Notes under the pieces: generated by a model | The model's input: only the letters and a program-made list of their open reading frames with translations | Database searches by the model: none | What the model was told of the DNA's origin: nothing | Source of the DNA: Adenophora triphylla var. japonica | Lineage: Eukaryota > Streptophyta > Magnoliopsida > Asterales > Campanulaceae | Length of the DNA stretch: 64,000 nt | Direction of reading: 5' to 3' | NCBI GenBank assembly: GCA_022495995.1 | Contig: JAFEMH010002554.1 | Span: forward strand, 186,001 to 250,000 | Made by a program: the position numbers and the translations under genes | Part shown: piece by piece, positions 20,482 to 32,629 of the stretch | Layout: each line of letters begins with the position of its first letter | Position numbering within the stretch: position 1 is the first letter of the stretch

Positions 20482-23400
20482 TTAGGCGAAGTATCTGCGA
20501 AGTTTGCTTCCGTTGACTGGATTCACGAAGGGATTGCCGTCTAGGTCTGTCAGCTTCACGGCACCTCCGAAGAAGATCTTTTGAACCACGAAAGGGCCGA
20601 TTCATGTTGGTTCCCAATTTCCCAGTGGGTTGGTTCGAGTGGGAGGCTTTTCTTTAAGTCAGATCGCCTTCCATGATGTCTCGGGACTTGACTTTCTTGT
20701 CAAAAGCTCTAGCCATTCTGCTTTGGTAGGCTCGGACTTGTTCCATGGCCTTTAGTTGTCGCTCGTCTAGCAGAGCCAATTCGTCGTGTCGGCTTTGGAG
20801 CCATTCGACTTCGTTGATTTCATTTTCCAGCAGCACTCGGAGTGAGGGAATTTCCAATTCAATGGGAAGGATTGCTTCTATCCCGTATGTCAGGGCGAAT
20901 GGAGTTTCTCCCGTGGCTGTTCTGACTGATGTTCGGTAGCCCCAAAGTGCAAGGTGCAGCTTCTCGTGCCAATCGCGTCCTTGGGTGGTCATTTTTCGGA
21001 TGATCCATTCGAGGGTCTTGTTTGCTGCTTCAACGGCGCCGTTCGTTTGTGGCCGGTAGGGAGAAGACTTGTAGCATGTGATCTTGAATTAGGCCAGCAG
21101 TCTGTCGCATTCAACTTCGAAGTGGGAGCCGTTGTCTGATATGACCTCGTTCAGGATGTCGTATTGGCAGATGATGTTTTCCTTGAGGAAATGCGTGACT
21201 TTCTTGGAGGTGAGCACCTTGTAGGACTTGGCTTCGACCCATTTGGTGAAGTAGTCGATGGCTACGAAGACGAACTCGTGGCCGTTGTTGCCTGGCGGAG
21301 CAATTTTCCCGATGATGTCAATTCCCCATGTGGCAAAGGGCCAGGGCGTAGTCATGCAGTAGAGATCGTGAGGAGGTAGGTGATTGAGGTTGGAGAACCG
21401 TTGACACTTGTCGCAGCTTCGAACAAAGTGGATGCAGTCTGCCTCCATGGAGATCCAGTAGTATCCCATCCGGGGAATTATTTGCATTAGGGCCCTGGCG
21501 TTCATGTGGGGACCATAAGCCCCATTGTGGACTTCGTTCATGAGCTCGTTTGCTTCTCCCTGGCTGATGCAGCGTAGGAGTGGTCCTTGGTAGCGTTTCT
21601 TGTATAGCATGTCCCCAAGGATGACAAAGTGAGAGGCGAGGCATTTTAGGGCCATGATGCTCTTGGCTTTGGCTCCTTCCCTGCGTTGACCTTCTTCGTT
21701 CATGAAGGCGATTTCCCCGTTCTTGAGGTATTGGAAGATCTGGTTGTACCATGGCTCATTGATGGGCTTGGCCTCTGGTTCGATCTCGCAGCAGTAGGCA
21801 GGAATTTCCTTTCGTCCGACTTTGAAGGGCTTGATTGCTTTTCCCTAGGGGATTTCCACAAGTGAAGCCAAAGTGGCTAAGGCGTCTGCAAACCGATTTC
21901 GGTCTCTTGGCAAGTAATGGAAGGTGACCTCCTCGAACTGTGTGATGAGGTTCTCCATGCAGGCGTGGTACTTTTGCAGGCCTGGGTCTATTGTTTTCCA
22001 CTTGTTGGAAACTTGGTTGATGATCAGGGCTGAGTCCCCATAGACCTCGAGTTTCTGGATGTTCCTTTCGAGTGCGGCCTCTAGTCCGGCGGCGCAGGCT
22101 TCGTATTCGGCGGCATTGTTGGTTACCTCGAAATTTAGCTTTATGGCGATTGGGGTGTGCTCGTCCTTGGGGTCGACCAAGAGCATACCAATGCCATTTC
22201 CTTTTTTGTTGGGTGCTCCATCGAAGAACAGTTGCCATCGATTTTCGCCTTCGAGTGCGAAGATTCCTTCGTCTGGAAATTGTGGTTCGGGGCCTCGAGC
22301 CTCGTCGGTTGGGAAGTCAGCCAGCTGTTCGGCCATTGCCCGTCCCTTGATTGACTTTTGGTTCACGTACTTGATGTCAAATTCTACTAGGAAGAAAGAC
22401 CATTTGGCGAGCCTCATTGACAGAGATGGCTTGTCGAAGAGGTATTTGACTGGGTCCATTTTCGAAACCAAGTGCACCGTGTGCGACTGCATGTAGTGTC
22501 GTAATTTTCCGACGACCCATACTAGAGCTGTGCAGGTTTTCTTGAGGGCTGAGTAGTTGAGTTCGCTGCCTTGAAACTTTCGACTGACGAAGTAGATGGC
22601 ATTCTCGACTCGTGACTCTTTCTTTTCTTGACAGAGCATGGCTCCGACTGCGGTGTCGGTCACAGTTAGGTATAGCAACAGTGGCTTCTCCTCGTGGGGA
22701 GGACAGAGAATTGGAGGAATCACAAGGTACGCCTTTATTTCTTCAAAGGCATCTTGGCATTCTGAGTTCCATTCGACGTCGGCATTCTTCTTCATTAGTT
22801 TGAAAATTGGCTCGCACATGGATGTCAACTGATTGACGAAGCGGCTGATATACTGCAGGCGGCCCATGAAGCTTTTCACCTCTGTTTGAGTTTTCGGTGG
22901 TCTCATTTCGATGATGGCCTTAATCTTTTGAGGATCAACCTCGATGCCTCGCTCGGTGACCATGTATCCTAAGACTTTGCCTCGGCTGACCCCAAAAGTG
23001 CACTTGGCAGGGTTTAACCTCATTGAGTGTTTCCGGAGACGGTCGAAGAACTTTCTTAGGTCCGTGAGGTGTTGTCCATCTGATCCCTTTGAGTGGATGA
23101 TCATGTCATCGACGTACACTTCGATCTCTTTGTGGATCATGTCGTGGAAGAGGGCGGTTGCTGCCCGTTGATAGGTAGCCCCAGCGTTCTTTAGTCCGAA
23201 CGGCATCACTGTGTAGCAGTAGGTTCCCCAGGGGGTTGTGAAGGCTGTTTTTTCTTGATCTTCTTCAGCCATCTTGATTTGATTGTAGCCGGCAAACCCG
23301 TCCACGAAGGACTTGACCTCGAAATTGGTTGTAGTGTCTACTGACATGTCGATGTTTGGTAGTGGAAAATCGTCCTTGGAACTTGCTTTGTTGAGATCTC

Positions 23401-23800
23401 AGAAGTCCACGCAGCAGCGCACTTTTCTGTTGGCCTTGGTGATCGTGACTATGTTGGAGAGCCATGTAGGGTACTCGATCACTCTGATGAAGCTGACGCG
23501 GAGCATCTTCTCGATCTCTTCCTTGACTTGTAAAGACCATTCTGGCTTAATTCGGCGTAGCTTTTGCTTGATGGGCTTAGCCTCGGGATTCAAGGGGATC
23601 CGATGTTCTACAATGTTTGGATCTAATCCGGGCATGTCTCGATAAGACCAAGCGAACACGTCCACGAACTCTTTGAGCAGTAAAGTCAATGCGTCTTGCT
23701 CTGTGTCGGTGAAGAAACTTCCGATTTGCGTCTCTTTTGGCTCTTCAGCAGTTCCCAAATTCACTTTGGTTAAAACCTCCTCGGCAGCTTGGGCCCGATT
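20482..23800 (-). pseudogene. B pol: RT, RNase H, archaeal RNase H, integrase
   Basis: All domains are collinear with C pol. RT motifs are MPFGLKNAGATYQRAA and EVYVDDMIIHS (near 23100). The archaeal RNase H reads FFDGAPNKKGNG, NNAAEYEACAAGLE, VYGDSALIINQV and FADALATL. Integrase has HNGAYGPHMNARAL with CDKCQ, then WGIDIIGKIAP and ISDNGSHF, and ends at TAA 20482-20484. In-frame stops are TGA 23399-23401 (expected CGA in VDFRDLNK), TAG 21845-21847 (C has GAG) and TAA 21089-21091 (C has GAA). A small deletion near 20655 shifts the tail. The rest is in one frame, so decay is modest. Confidence 0.9.
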
Positions 23801-23849
23801 TTTCTCTCGTTTGACAATATGCTTAAAGAGTGCTTAATGTATTGTTCGT

Positions 23850-24230
23850 TTAATGTGTCTGCTTCTTTATCAAGTGAATCATTATTAACTGTTTGTGTGT
23901 TAATTTATCAGTTGTTAAAGATGCAATGAGAGGATACTCGGAAAGATCGAAGCATTCATTAAGAGCATATGGGAATACATTATTGGCAATGAGTTCGTAA
24001 TCTTCTGGCGTGAGGCCATTAGATGACTCGAGAGACTCGAATTCAAAGATAATGGACTCAGGATGGGTTTTGACACTGGACTCTAGGACTCGAGGGGTCA
24101 GACCAAGTTGTTCGATCATGTCCTTTTTGCTGGCGGTGGGTTCGGAGAAGGTGGCCCAATTATTGAGTGGCAATGGGTTTGATAGGAGGCGGGGGTTGAA
24201 AGGCTTTGTGTCGCCGTTCCCGATCATGGC
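23850..24230 (-). pseudogene. B pol linker between protease and RT
   Basis: The readable frame includes NWATFSEPTASKKDMIEQLGL and NGLTPEDYELIANNVFPYAL. C has the matching NWETLSGPSATKEDMITKLGL. No catalytic motif is visible. It is a conserved spacer domain of unknown role in these elements. Confidence 0.6.
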
Positions 24231-25570
24231 TATATAGAGTTATCAGAAACAAAATCGATTAGGTCCGGCACCTCGATTTCTTCTTTGAAGAGCGGGTGGA
24301 GCAGGGACTCGTTCCAAGCATTGTCTGCCGAGTCTTCCGCTCTTGTCTTGGGCATTGATAGCTCGAATGCAGACTCATCCCGCTTGTTGGGGGCAGGGGT
24401 GTTGACAGAGAGTTTTTCGAGTTCTTCTGCCAAAGAGGGGGTTTTCTAGAATTCATTGTGAATAGTAGTGGTCGTGGGTCCTGGCAGAGGTGATGCATCG
24501 AGAAATGCTCTTCTGACTGGGTTTGCCTTGAGGCCTCTGAATCTTGCAAGGTTCTGCTGGAGCTTGTCCATAGTATTCGGCCAGCTTTGTTTGGCGTTGA
24601 TCAACTCTGTTCCCTTTCCTGTGTCTTCGTTCAAGTTGTCGTCTTTCTTTGTGAAGTACTTGGTCATGTCGAAGCTGTAAGGGCGGAGATCGGAGATTGA
24701 GTGCAAGCCTCTTTTGCTATTGGCAGAGCATTTCCGCGCAGCTCGTTTATCTTCCGCAGCGTCTTCGGGAGTAGGAATGTATCTCAGGCCATGGAGGGTA
24801 TTATGTTCCTTGATATTGATGATTTGTTGGGTACCCTGATGGCGTTTTCCCAAACCAAGCCCCGGGATGTAATTCATGCGCTTCATCATTTTCATCGGGG
24901 GAGGGATCTGGTCCCAGATCAAAGGCAGGTCTATGTGGCACACCTGGGCCTTCGGGCTTTCGATTGTGAATCCTGTCAGCATCATGCCGTCATTGTCGTG
25001 TTTGATCTCCAGGACCGGGACGCCGTTCGTGTCGGTCCCTTCGGTGGCTATGCTATCACCGTAAATGATGGTAAGGTCTGTTCCTTGGACGAACTTTACG
25101 CACTGATGGCGGGTGGATGCCACCCCATTGATTTGGTGTAGCCAAGGGCGTCCCAAGATGGCAGTGAATGTGATCGAAATGTCGATGACTTGGAAGTCGG
25201 TCGGGACCATCTGCTTTTCGAACCATAGGTTCAGGGTGGCTATTCCCAAGACTGAGCGAGACGTTGAGTCATATGCCTTGATTGTCTGAGTTGAGGGTTT
25301 TAGATCAGTGGTCTTGATCCCTAGCAAATCCATCATTTTGGATGGGAGGATATTCATGGCTGATCCCCCATCTACCAAGACCCGAGGGAGACGGCGCTCG
25401 TCAAGTTGAACTGTTATGTAGAGAGGCTCATTGTGGTTAGCCCTAAATTTTGGGAGGTCGAGCTCCGTGAAAGTGATGATGTTGCTGTAATGAATGTTGC
25501 CGATCATCTGAACCGCTTCATCAGGTGTCACGGTGATAGGAACCATGGTCTGGGCTAGGCTTTCCTCCAA
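24230..25570 (-). pseudogene. B aspartic protease with G-patch-like segment
   Basis: The open frame from 25570 holds VLVDGGSAMNILPSKMM (active-site Asp near residue 67) and AILGRPWLHQINGVAS (near 137-151), the two halves of a Ty3/gypsy protease. At residues 232-246, MNYIPGLGLGKRHQG resembles the glycine-rich core of a G-patch. An in-frame TAG at 24446-24448 is followed by 71 further open codons to 24230. The frame upstream continues towards 25716, where C is inserted. Confidence 0.8.
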
Positions 25571-25716
25571 CTTGAGTTTGTGCGGGCAAGATGAAGTGAG
25601 TAGGGACCAGAGTGAGATGTTAGCCTGAGTACGCTTGAGCTAAGTTAAGACAAGATGGTTGGCCTTTTGTCTGCCCGTGGAGGATTCGTCGGGATTTGAC
25701 CAGAATGTGTCAGAAC

Positions 25717-27461
25717 TGTGATGATGTGCCATTCGCGGGAAAAATTCGATTTTTTGCGTTTCTTTGAAAAAACCAAATAAAACCGGAAAAAGAACGGAGT
25801 CGCCACGCCATTTTTGTTTTAAGGGCCAAAACTTTGAAAAATGCCCGAGATTAGAGATTTGGGTTCGGAGGTCATGTTACACGCCGGGAAGGACGTTAGT
25901 GTGCACCCGGAATGCCTCGTAAAACGAGTCTTCCAAGCTGAAAATCATTTGTGTGTGTGTTTTGGCCAAAAAAGGTTGAAACTCAGAAAAGTAAAAATTG
26001 GGGATTCTTTTTAAGACTTTAAACTGATCCCATGATTTTTTGGAAGATTTTTGGGTTGAGATTTGGTACTCAAAAGACCTTTTGAAGTTGAGAGTCACTT
26101 CTGCCAGAATGAAAAACGCAGTGGACCTTTGATTTTGAAATGGATTCAAGGGCCTTAAAACTTCATAATCTGGATAAACTCAGAGAATGAAAGTTGTTCC
26201 AGACACCTTAAATAAGATTTTTGCGAAGGAATTTTCCATTTTGGAGAAGATTTGAGAGGTCAAAACCTTCTGAAAATCTCAGATATGCAATCTGGATTTC
26301 CAGAAGCTGATGAACTGGCCTCTAAAAGAAAATTTGAAAAGAGGAGTTTTACTCACCCAAAAAATAAAGTAAAAATATGTCTGGAAAGCTCTGGATGTTG
26401 GCTACAAAAAGTGTTTTGTAGTCAACACCAAATTCCAAGTTTATCTGTGTCCAAAAATTAAGACAATGGACTGGGGTCTTGGAAAATTGCTACTGGACAG
26501 CAACTTCTCAAGAAAGAAAATATGATTTTAAAGGGGGTTTTTTGCATCCATGCTTGTCCCCATTTCCCTAGATTTTGGTTAGTGATCACTTGACATTTTA
26601 GTGGTGAATCAACTATACCAAACCATACTTGGGGTACATTAGGACTAAGCACTTCATTTGCTTGGGAAGGGGAATTTTATCCTTTGAAAATGAGATTTGA
26701 TGCTTGAAAATGGTTTTTAGGGTTTTGAAAATGTGTTTTCTTTGCAAGAAAGTAAGAGAACTTGAAAATAATGTTGATCCTTGTAGAAGATCATCCATGG
26801 AGATGAACTTCCATGGTGATCTTCTTGGATCTAAGATAAGAAGATGAATGAACTACATTTTGTAGCTTGAAAATGCATGCATGGATGAGAGATTTAGGGT
26901 AAGAAGAGGGAGGTTATACCTATCTTCTTTGTGTTTTGGAGCTTTGGCTTGAATGTATGAGTGTTTGAGGCTTTGAATATGATGGTGAGTGAGTGAGATT
27001 TGGGAAGATAATCAAGAGAAAAGAGTGACAATTCAAGGGAATTCTCACTATTTTCTCAAGTATTTTCGCCAAGGTGCAACTGTGAATTGTGTTTTTCCTC
27101 CTTTTTTTTGTGACTAGAGGGATCAATTTATAGCCCTCTGAAATTTACAAAGTCATACGCGCAGACAGGACCTGCAGCGTGCACTGTTCATTAAATGCTG
27201 CTTCAGGCTTTGGACACAAGGAATAATCTTTTCAAAATTCAAATTAATCAGTCAGTTTTTGTTTTCAGCCATTTCTTTTTTTGGTTTTTCTTATTTCTTT
27301 TTCTTTTTTGATTCCTTTCCTTGGTTTATCTTTTTTTGGCAATCCCTAATCTACCCTTACTTGGTTAGAAATGTTAGGAATGTTAGGAATTGTTATAAAT
27401 GTTATAACTTTAGTTAATTTTCTAACGAAAATTCTAACAAGCTCAAATTGGAGCACTTACA
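25717..27461 (-). repeat. Element C 3' LTR
   Basis: Begins TGTGATGATGTGCC and ends GAGCACTTACA. A minus-strand TATA (CTATAAATTG) lies at 27124-27133. A decayed copy of the C palindrome (tacgcgcagaca) lies about 25 bases beyond it. Confidence 0.95.
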
Positions 27462-27480
27462 GTAGCCCCTCGGCGACAGC
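27462..27480 (-). other. Element C polypurine tract region
   Basis: The minus strand reads GTCGCCGAGGGGCTAC up to the 3' LTR. Confidence 0.65.
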
Positions 27481-27840
27481 GCTTTCGAAGGAAGCGGGGT
27501 CGTCGATAAGAGTAAGGCTCCATATTTGGCGGGATGATCGAGTGATCGGGTGGCTGAACCTATTTAATAGGCTACCTACGTATCCCGAATGGGAATCAAG
27601 CCAGTCGTAGTTCGGGTCTTTGACCCTGGAGATGATGGCGTTTTAGGTGCCTCGAACCTGATGAGCGAGTTCTGCAGTCGGTTGCTGGAGAGAAACTCTG
27701 CTGGGGATAAGAGATGACCATTTTCGGTCGGATGGCTATCCGCTCTGCTGGGGATAGGAATGACCATTTTTGGTCTGGTGGCTATCCGCTCTGCTGGGGA
27801 TGATTGTGATTTATCGTTTTCCTAGTGTTGTGTGTGATAG
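27481..27840 (+). other. C hypervariable 3' region, proximal part with structured motif
   Basis: No gene is seen. A CTACG/CGTAG motif occupies 27552-27613, with arms 27576-27580 and 27606-27610. Short phrases (gctatccgctctgctgggga) repeat from 27680 to 27800. Confidence 0.6.
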
Positions 27841-28050
27841 CGTCTTCGGTGCCTCGAACCTTGGAGATGGCGTTTTAGGTGCCTCGAACCTTGATGATGG
27901 CGTTTTAGGTGCCTCAAACCTTGAAGATGGCGTTTTAGGTGCCTCGAACCTTGATGATGGCGTTTTAGGTGCCTCAGACCTTGATGATGGCATTTTAGGT
28001 GCCTCGAACCTTGAAGATGGCGTTTTAGGTGCCTCGAACCTTAATGATGA
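27841..28050 (+). repeat. Seven-copy 30-bp tandem repeat in C
   Basis: Unit cgttttaggtgcctcgaacc plus ttgatgatgg, with copies starting exactly every 30 bases at 27841, 27871, 27901, 27931, 27961, 27991 and 28021. A single extra copy lies near 27632. The period is a multiple of three, so an open frame (GASNLDDGVL repeats) appears, but nothing suggests a gene. Confidence 0.9.
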
Positions 28051-28149
28051 TGATTTCCTTTAATGGTCTGGGATAGTTGGTCCTCTAGTGGACTTCATTT
28101 TGAAAGGATCGATCTTACGTCTGCTGCCGAAGGATGACCGTGCTGGTCG

Positions 28150-28213
28150 AGTGGCTGGACCTAATGATAGGCTACCTACGTATCCCTAGTGGGAATCAAG
28201 CCCTTTCGTAGTT
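28150..28213 (+). other. CTACG/CGTAG structured motif, second C copy
   Basis: Arms CTACG 28176-28180 and CGTAG 28207-28211 enclose tatccctagtgggaatcaag, in which TCCC pairs with GGGA. Confidence 0.6.
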
Positions 28214-28319
28214 CAAAATCTACTCGAGATTCCGTTGGATTTTGGGATTCCGTTAGCTTCGCTGGGGATTTCGTTAGCCTTTGCTGGGGATTTCGTTAGC
28301 CTTTGCTGGGGAAAAATCG

Positions 28320-28880
28320 GACGTATTTGTAGGGGAAATCGGTCTTACGTTTTACTGCCGGGGGTAATTTTGATGAAAGATACGGGATCGTTATCTTTCT
28401 CGGGAAAATCGGTCTTACGTTTGACTGCCGTTTGATGATTTTGATGAAAGATACGGGATCTCGTTATCTTTCTCGAGGAAATCGGTCTTACGTTTGACTG
28501 CCGTCGAATGATTTTGATGAAAGATACGGGATTCCGTTATCTTTCTCGGGGAAATCGGTCTTACGTTTGACTGCCTTCGAATGATTTTGATGAAAGATAC
28601 GAGATCCCGTTATCTTTCTCGGGAAGATCGGACTTACGTTTGACTGCCGGGAATGATTTTGATGAAAGAAACGGGATTTCGTTATCTTTCTCGGGGAAAT
28701 CGGTCTTACGTTTGACTGCCGTTTGATGATTTTGATGAAAGATACGGGATCTCGTTATCTTTCTCGGGGAAATCGGTCTTACGTTTGACTGCCGTTTGAT
28801 GATTTTGATGAAAGATATGGGATCTCGTTATCTTTCTCGGGGAAATCGGTCTTACGTTTGACTGCCGTTGAATGATTTCC
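28320..28880 (+). repeat. Eight-copy 73-bp tandem repeat in C
   Basis: The marker GGtCTTACG starts at 28341, 28411, 28484, 28557, 28630, 28702, 28775 and 28848. The spacings are 70, 73, 73, 73, 72, 73 and 73. Each unit contains actgccg, gattttgatgaaagatacgg and gttatctttctcgg. It is preceded by three short ttcgttagcctttgctgggg units at 28245-28310. Confidence 0.9.
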
Positions 28881-28990
28881 TTGAAAGGGGGTTGACTTTG
28901 TTTATCTTTGGTTAACTTTGTCAAGTTTGGGACTAAACTGCAGAGTCCTGGATTTTTAAAGGGCAAAAGGGTCATTTTGACCCTTGCAAC

Positions 28991-29008
28991 CCTATCCGCG
29001 CGGATAGG
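28991..29008 (+). promoter_or_regulatory. 18-bp perfect palindrome before C antisense gene 1
   Basis: CCTATCCGCGCGGATAGG equals its own reverse complement. A weak TATA-like TTTTAAT follows about 15 bases downstream, and ATG 29166 lies 157 bases downstream. Related cores occur in the C LTR (TCCGCGCGGA, 43600-43609) and before C antisense gene 2 (TGTCCGGCGGATAGGACA, about 32490). Confidence 0.6.
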
Positions 29009-29165
29009 AGCGTATTCCAGAGGGTTTTAATGAGGGCCAACGCCCTTTCTTCTTCTTTCTCAGTCTTTTCAAATTTTCGAGAGAGAGACGAGAGGGAGAG
29101 GCCAAAACCGCCATTGTTGCTCAAAAAGCTTCAAAATTCTTCCGTTTTTCTTCGATTTTCAAGCA

Positions 29166-32080
29166 ATGGAACACGGGGAAGGTGTTTTTCAAGGCCAAGG
29201 ACGTGGCCCGGTGGCGGAGAGACGATTGGAGCTCGTCCGAATGAGGAGGCACTATACTCTTTCGCAATCGATCGCGGAGGAGCCCTACCCCGATGCTTGG
29301 CAACATTGGGCTTCTGATCCGAGTCTCCGAACGGTATACTTCGAATCCTTTTGATTCCTTTGTCGATTTTTGCTTGAAATTGATTTTTGGATGATTTTTC
29401 TCTTCTTTTTTTTTCGAAAATTATGCAATGTTCATGGCCTTGGATTTTGATTTTGATGCTTTGCATGTTGTAATGAGTATATGGGTAACTCAAAATGTGC
29501 ATTTTGCTTGGAAAAAGAATTGGCATTTTCGCCATTTTTTTTTAAAATTCGAAAATTGTGATTTTTTTTTTTGAAATTTGAATATTGATCTTGATGATAT
29601 GCATGTTGCAATGAATTTGTTGGTGTTTCAAAATGTGCATTTTGCTTGAGAAAAGAATTGGCATTTTGTCAACATGAGATGATGATATGAATGTATGATT
29701 TTTTATTTTTTTTTGAAAAGTGGGACGGATTTTTCCTCCCGTTGATTGAATGCATGTTATTTTATGAAAACGGGACGGAGTTTTTACTTCCGTAGGAATG
29801 CATTTTTTTTCTGATGAATGCATGTATGCATGTCTTATGAAAAATGGGACGGAGTTTTTTTTTTTGTTTCCGTTGACTCCTTGTATGAATTTTGTCGATT
29901 GGGATTTGGTGAAAACTGCTTCTTTTTTGAGAAAAATGGGGCTGGGTTCATTGTATGCCGTTATGCTGCTGAATTTTCTTCAAAACTTTTGTGTTGCATG
30001 ATGCATGTATATGCTTTTTTTTTTTTTTGTGCAAATGCAAATGCAAAATTTTTTTTTGACATTTTCTCTCTTTTTTTTATTGCAGGGCGGAAACAACTAC
30101 GTTACGGAGCAGCTGAACAAGATGAAGACTCGAGGATCGGTGGAGTCTGTAGTTGATTTGTGGGACCGGCTTCCGAATGCGGGCCGAGGAGCTTTGCCGA
30201 GTCCGAGACAGATTGTTGTTGAGACCGGGCTTTGGGAGTTCATTGAGTGCTTAAGGGGATTGGTCAAGTTCCCTAAGAGCAAGGGCCTGATGTTTGCTTT
30301 GGCGCAGCACTGGTGGGATGCGACCCACACGTTTCACTTCTTCTGGGGCGAGGCTACGGTTACGCCTTCTGACTATGCTGCGATCACGGGTCTGTCCTTT
30401 AATGGGCACAGCATTGAGTGGCGGGACGGCTACAGCGACGCGAACATGCAGGCTCTTCTGGGATTTTCCCCTATTCCCAAAAAGGGGATGGGGATGGAGT
30501 ATGCCGTGGTCTATGGGAAGATTGTGGAGACCATTGTGAGCTACGAGGCTGGGGAGGAGAGGATAGGCGCCGAGCGCATTGCTAGTGGCCTTCTTATGGT
30601 TTGCTTTTTCGAGCACCCTTTTTGGACATGCCGAGGGGACGGCAGCCTTTGCCCCGTTGAGGTCCTTGGAGGACATGGAGATGGCCGGAGACGTCTCCTG
30701 GGAGAAGCCGGGCCGCGAGCTTTACTTTACTCTTGATAGGTACAAATGGAAGGCCGAGCTCCTTGTATCGCTTTGAGTTTGCCTGGAGGTATAAGCTCTC
30801 TCTTTGATTTCCATTTCTTCTTGAGCACACACTTTTCTTTTGCAGACCGGATTGACTTGATTTTTACCTTTCGCAGTATGGGCGATGGAGTTTTTCCACG
30901 TCACGATGTGGCGACTGGCGGAGTACGTCGGGCGTATCCGGCCATACGCTCCGGTCCAAGCATGCCCGAGAGAAGATAAGCTCCAGTGGGGCGTACGACT
31001 CTCGAGATACGCGGATTGCCTTCCTTTGACGGAGGCCGAGATGGATGAGAGGATGATATTCTATCCCCGGGATCGTTTCGAGGTGGCCCACCGAAAGGCG
31101 CCGAGATTTGGACTGTGCAATGGAGGATTCCGAGAGGTCCGACTGCGATGCCTATTATCCGGGGAGAGAGGGTGACGCGCCAAGCATGGCGTGAATTCGC
31201 CTTTGATGACACCGGTGGAGCCTCCCGCCGATATGATGCACTCCGAGTGACAGATCTGCGACTGGGATGATTACCGAGCCGGCCAGCACTTCTCGGCATT
31301 TGTGGCGATTGAGCCGTACCCCGTATTTGTTTTGAGGAGGCTGAGGATGCCCCAGGTTCTGGACAGAGAGGGGTTAGGGGTCCCGCGGTACCCTCGGATG
31401 GATTTTTCATATGTCCAGGATGGGGTCCGATTGAGGGTGCAGATCCCTCAGCCTGAGCGGCTTCCACGAGCTTTCCGGCCTCGTCCGGATATGAAGGTAT
31501 GGCTTCTCCTTCCCACCTTTCTTTTTTTTTTTTTGCTTTTGTCTTTTCTTTCTTCCTTTTGCTTCATAATTTTTAGCATCACTTCCTTTTTTTTTTTTTT
31601 GACGCTTTGACTTCTGTGCAGTTTTCGGAGGTGGTCGTCGAGAAGCTGACGAAGCAAGTGATCGGGGCTAAGAGATTCATCAGGAGGATGGTTGCTTGTG
31701 GGGCTCCTCAGGCTAGAGCGAGGAGACCACGGCCGGCGCCGGTCAGGCGGGAGGCTTCCCCCATTCCTTCAGAGACTTCTTCCGAGACTCCTCTGTCTCC
31801 TCTCCTAGATCCCCGCGCGGTGCTGCCTTCGGATCACGTCATTCTCGGGGATCCACACGGGCAGGGACACGTTTGGCAGCATGGTGGGTCGTCTTCGTAC
31901 GTCCAGGAATCCGACGCCTTCACCTTCGGATATGATTTTTTCGCAGATCTTGGCTTGCCCTATCAGAGCGTGCCGGTTGGTCCTGACGAGCCTCTTTCTG
32001 GAGACGAGGACGATTCTGAGCCCGAGATCTTCAGGGCTCCTGAGGAGGCGGGCCCGAGTCGCAAGAGGGACCGGGGATAG
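29166..32080 (+). pseudogene. C antisense gene 1, plant-mobile-domain-like
   Basis: Exon 1 runs 29166-29333 (MEHGEGVFQGQGRGPVAE to SLRT, 56 codons). Exon 2 starts after the AG at 30085, in phase 0. Exon 2 carries ALAQHWWDATHTFHFFWGE and TPSDYAAITGLSFNG, the hallmark of the plant mobile domain (PMD, aminotransferase-like family). A frameshift near 30600-30640 moves the rest into the next frame, ending GRELYFTLDRYKW. Later exons lie near 30885-31175 and 31302-31497. The last exon starts after the AG near 31620 and ends at 32080 with an acidic tail and PSRKRDRG. It is antisense to C gag-pol. PMD proteins include domesticated host genes, but this copy's role is unknown. Confidence 0.65.
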
Positions 32081-32629
32081 ACGTCGGGCGCTAGGGATTC
32101 TGATTGATTTCTCTTTTAGACTGTTTTTCTGAGATTGAGATTTGTGACTGGGATTGAGATTTGTACAGCTTATGCACATTTTTTTTTCCCTTTTTTTTTG
32201 ATGTAATAATTTAGGATTATTGTTACCTACTTTTTTTTTTGAAATTTTTTTTTTTGCACACTCCCTTTATTTTTGGAATGTAATAATTTAGGATTTTATT
32301 TTTATGAATGCAATGCAGTATGAATGCAATGTTGCATGAGCCTTGGTTTTTGTCAAGCGTGTTAGTGTTTGGTATATGGACTGGTTTGGGGGGTTTTTTT
32401 TTTTGCACAGGTTCCAAGCAACCGGGACGGAATATTCCTCTTTGGTTCAAAGAAGCTTTGACTGCTGCAGATTTTTTCTCGATGGAGAACAAACTTGTCC
32501 GGCGGATAGGACAGAATCGACACTGTCCTTTAATTTTGCTTCGATCCGGTCTCACTTTATTTCAAATTCAAATATCCTCTTCAACCTCTAGTCCAAACAG
32601 CCATTTTCGGGGAGAAAGAGAGAAAATTC
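32081..32629. other. Spacer between the two C antisense genes
   Basis: No gene is seen. T-rich runs occur near 32180-32260, and the decayed palindrome TGTCCGGCGGATAGGACA lies near 32490. It is probably the promoter and leader of antisense gene 2. Confidence 0.5.

Noticed and set aside
22059..22496. Plus-strand open frames over B and C pol (for example 22059-22496 and 36143-36409)
   Set aside because: Reverse-strand shadows of the RNase H region. They appear in both elements because the pol sequence is conserved.
27770..28063. Open frame with GASNLDDGVL repeats
   Set aside because: Arises because the 30-bp unit is a multiple of three. No gene features.
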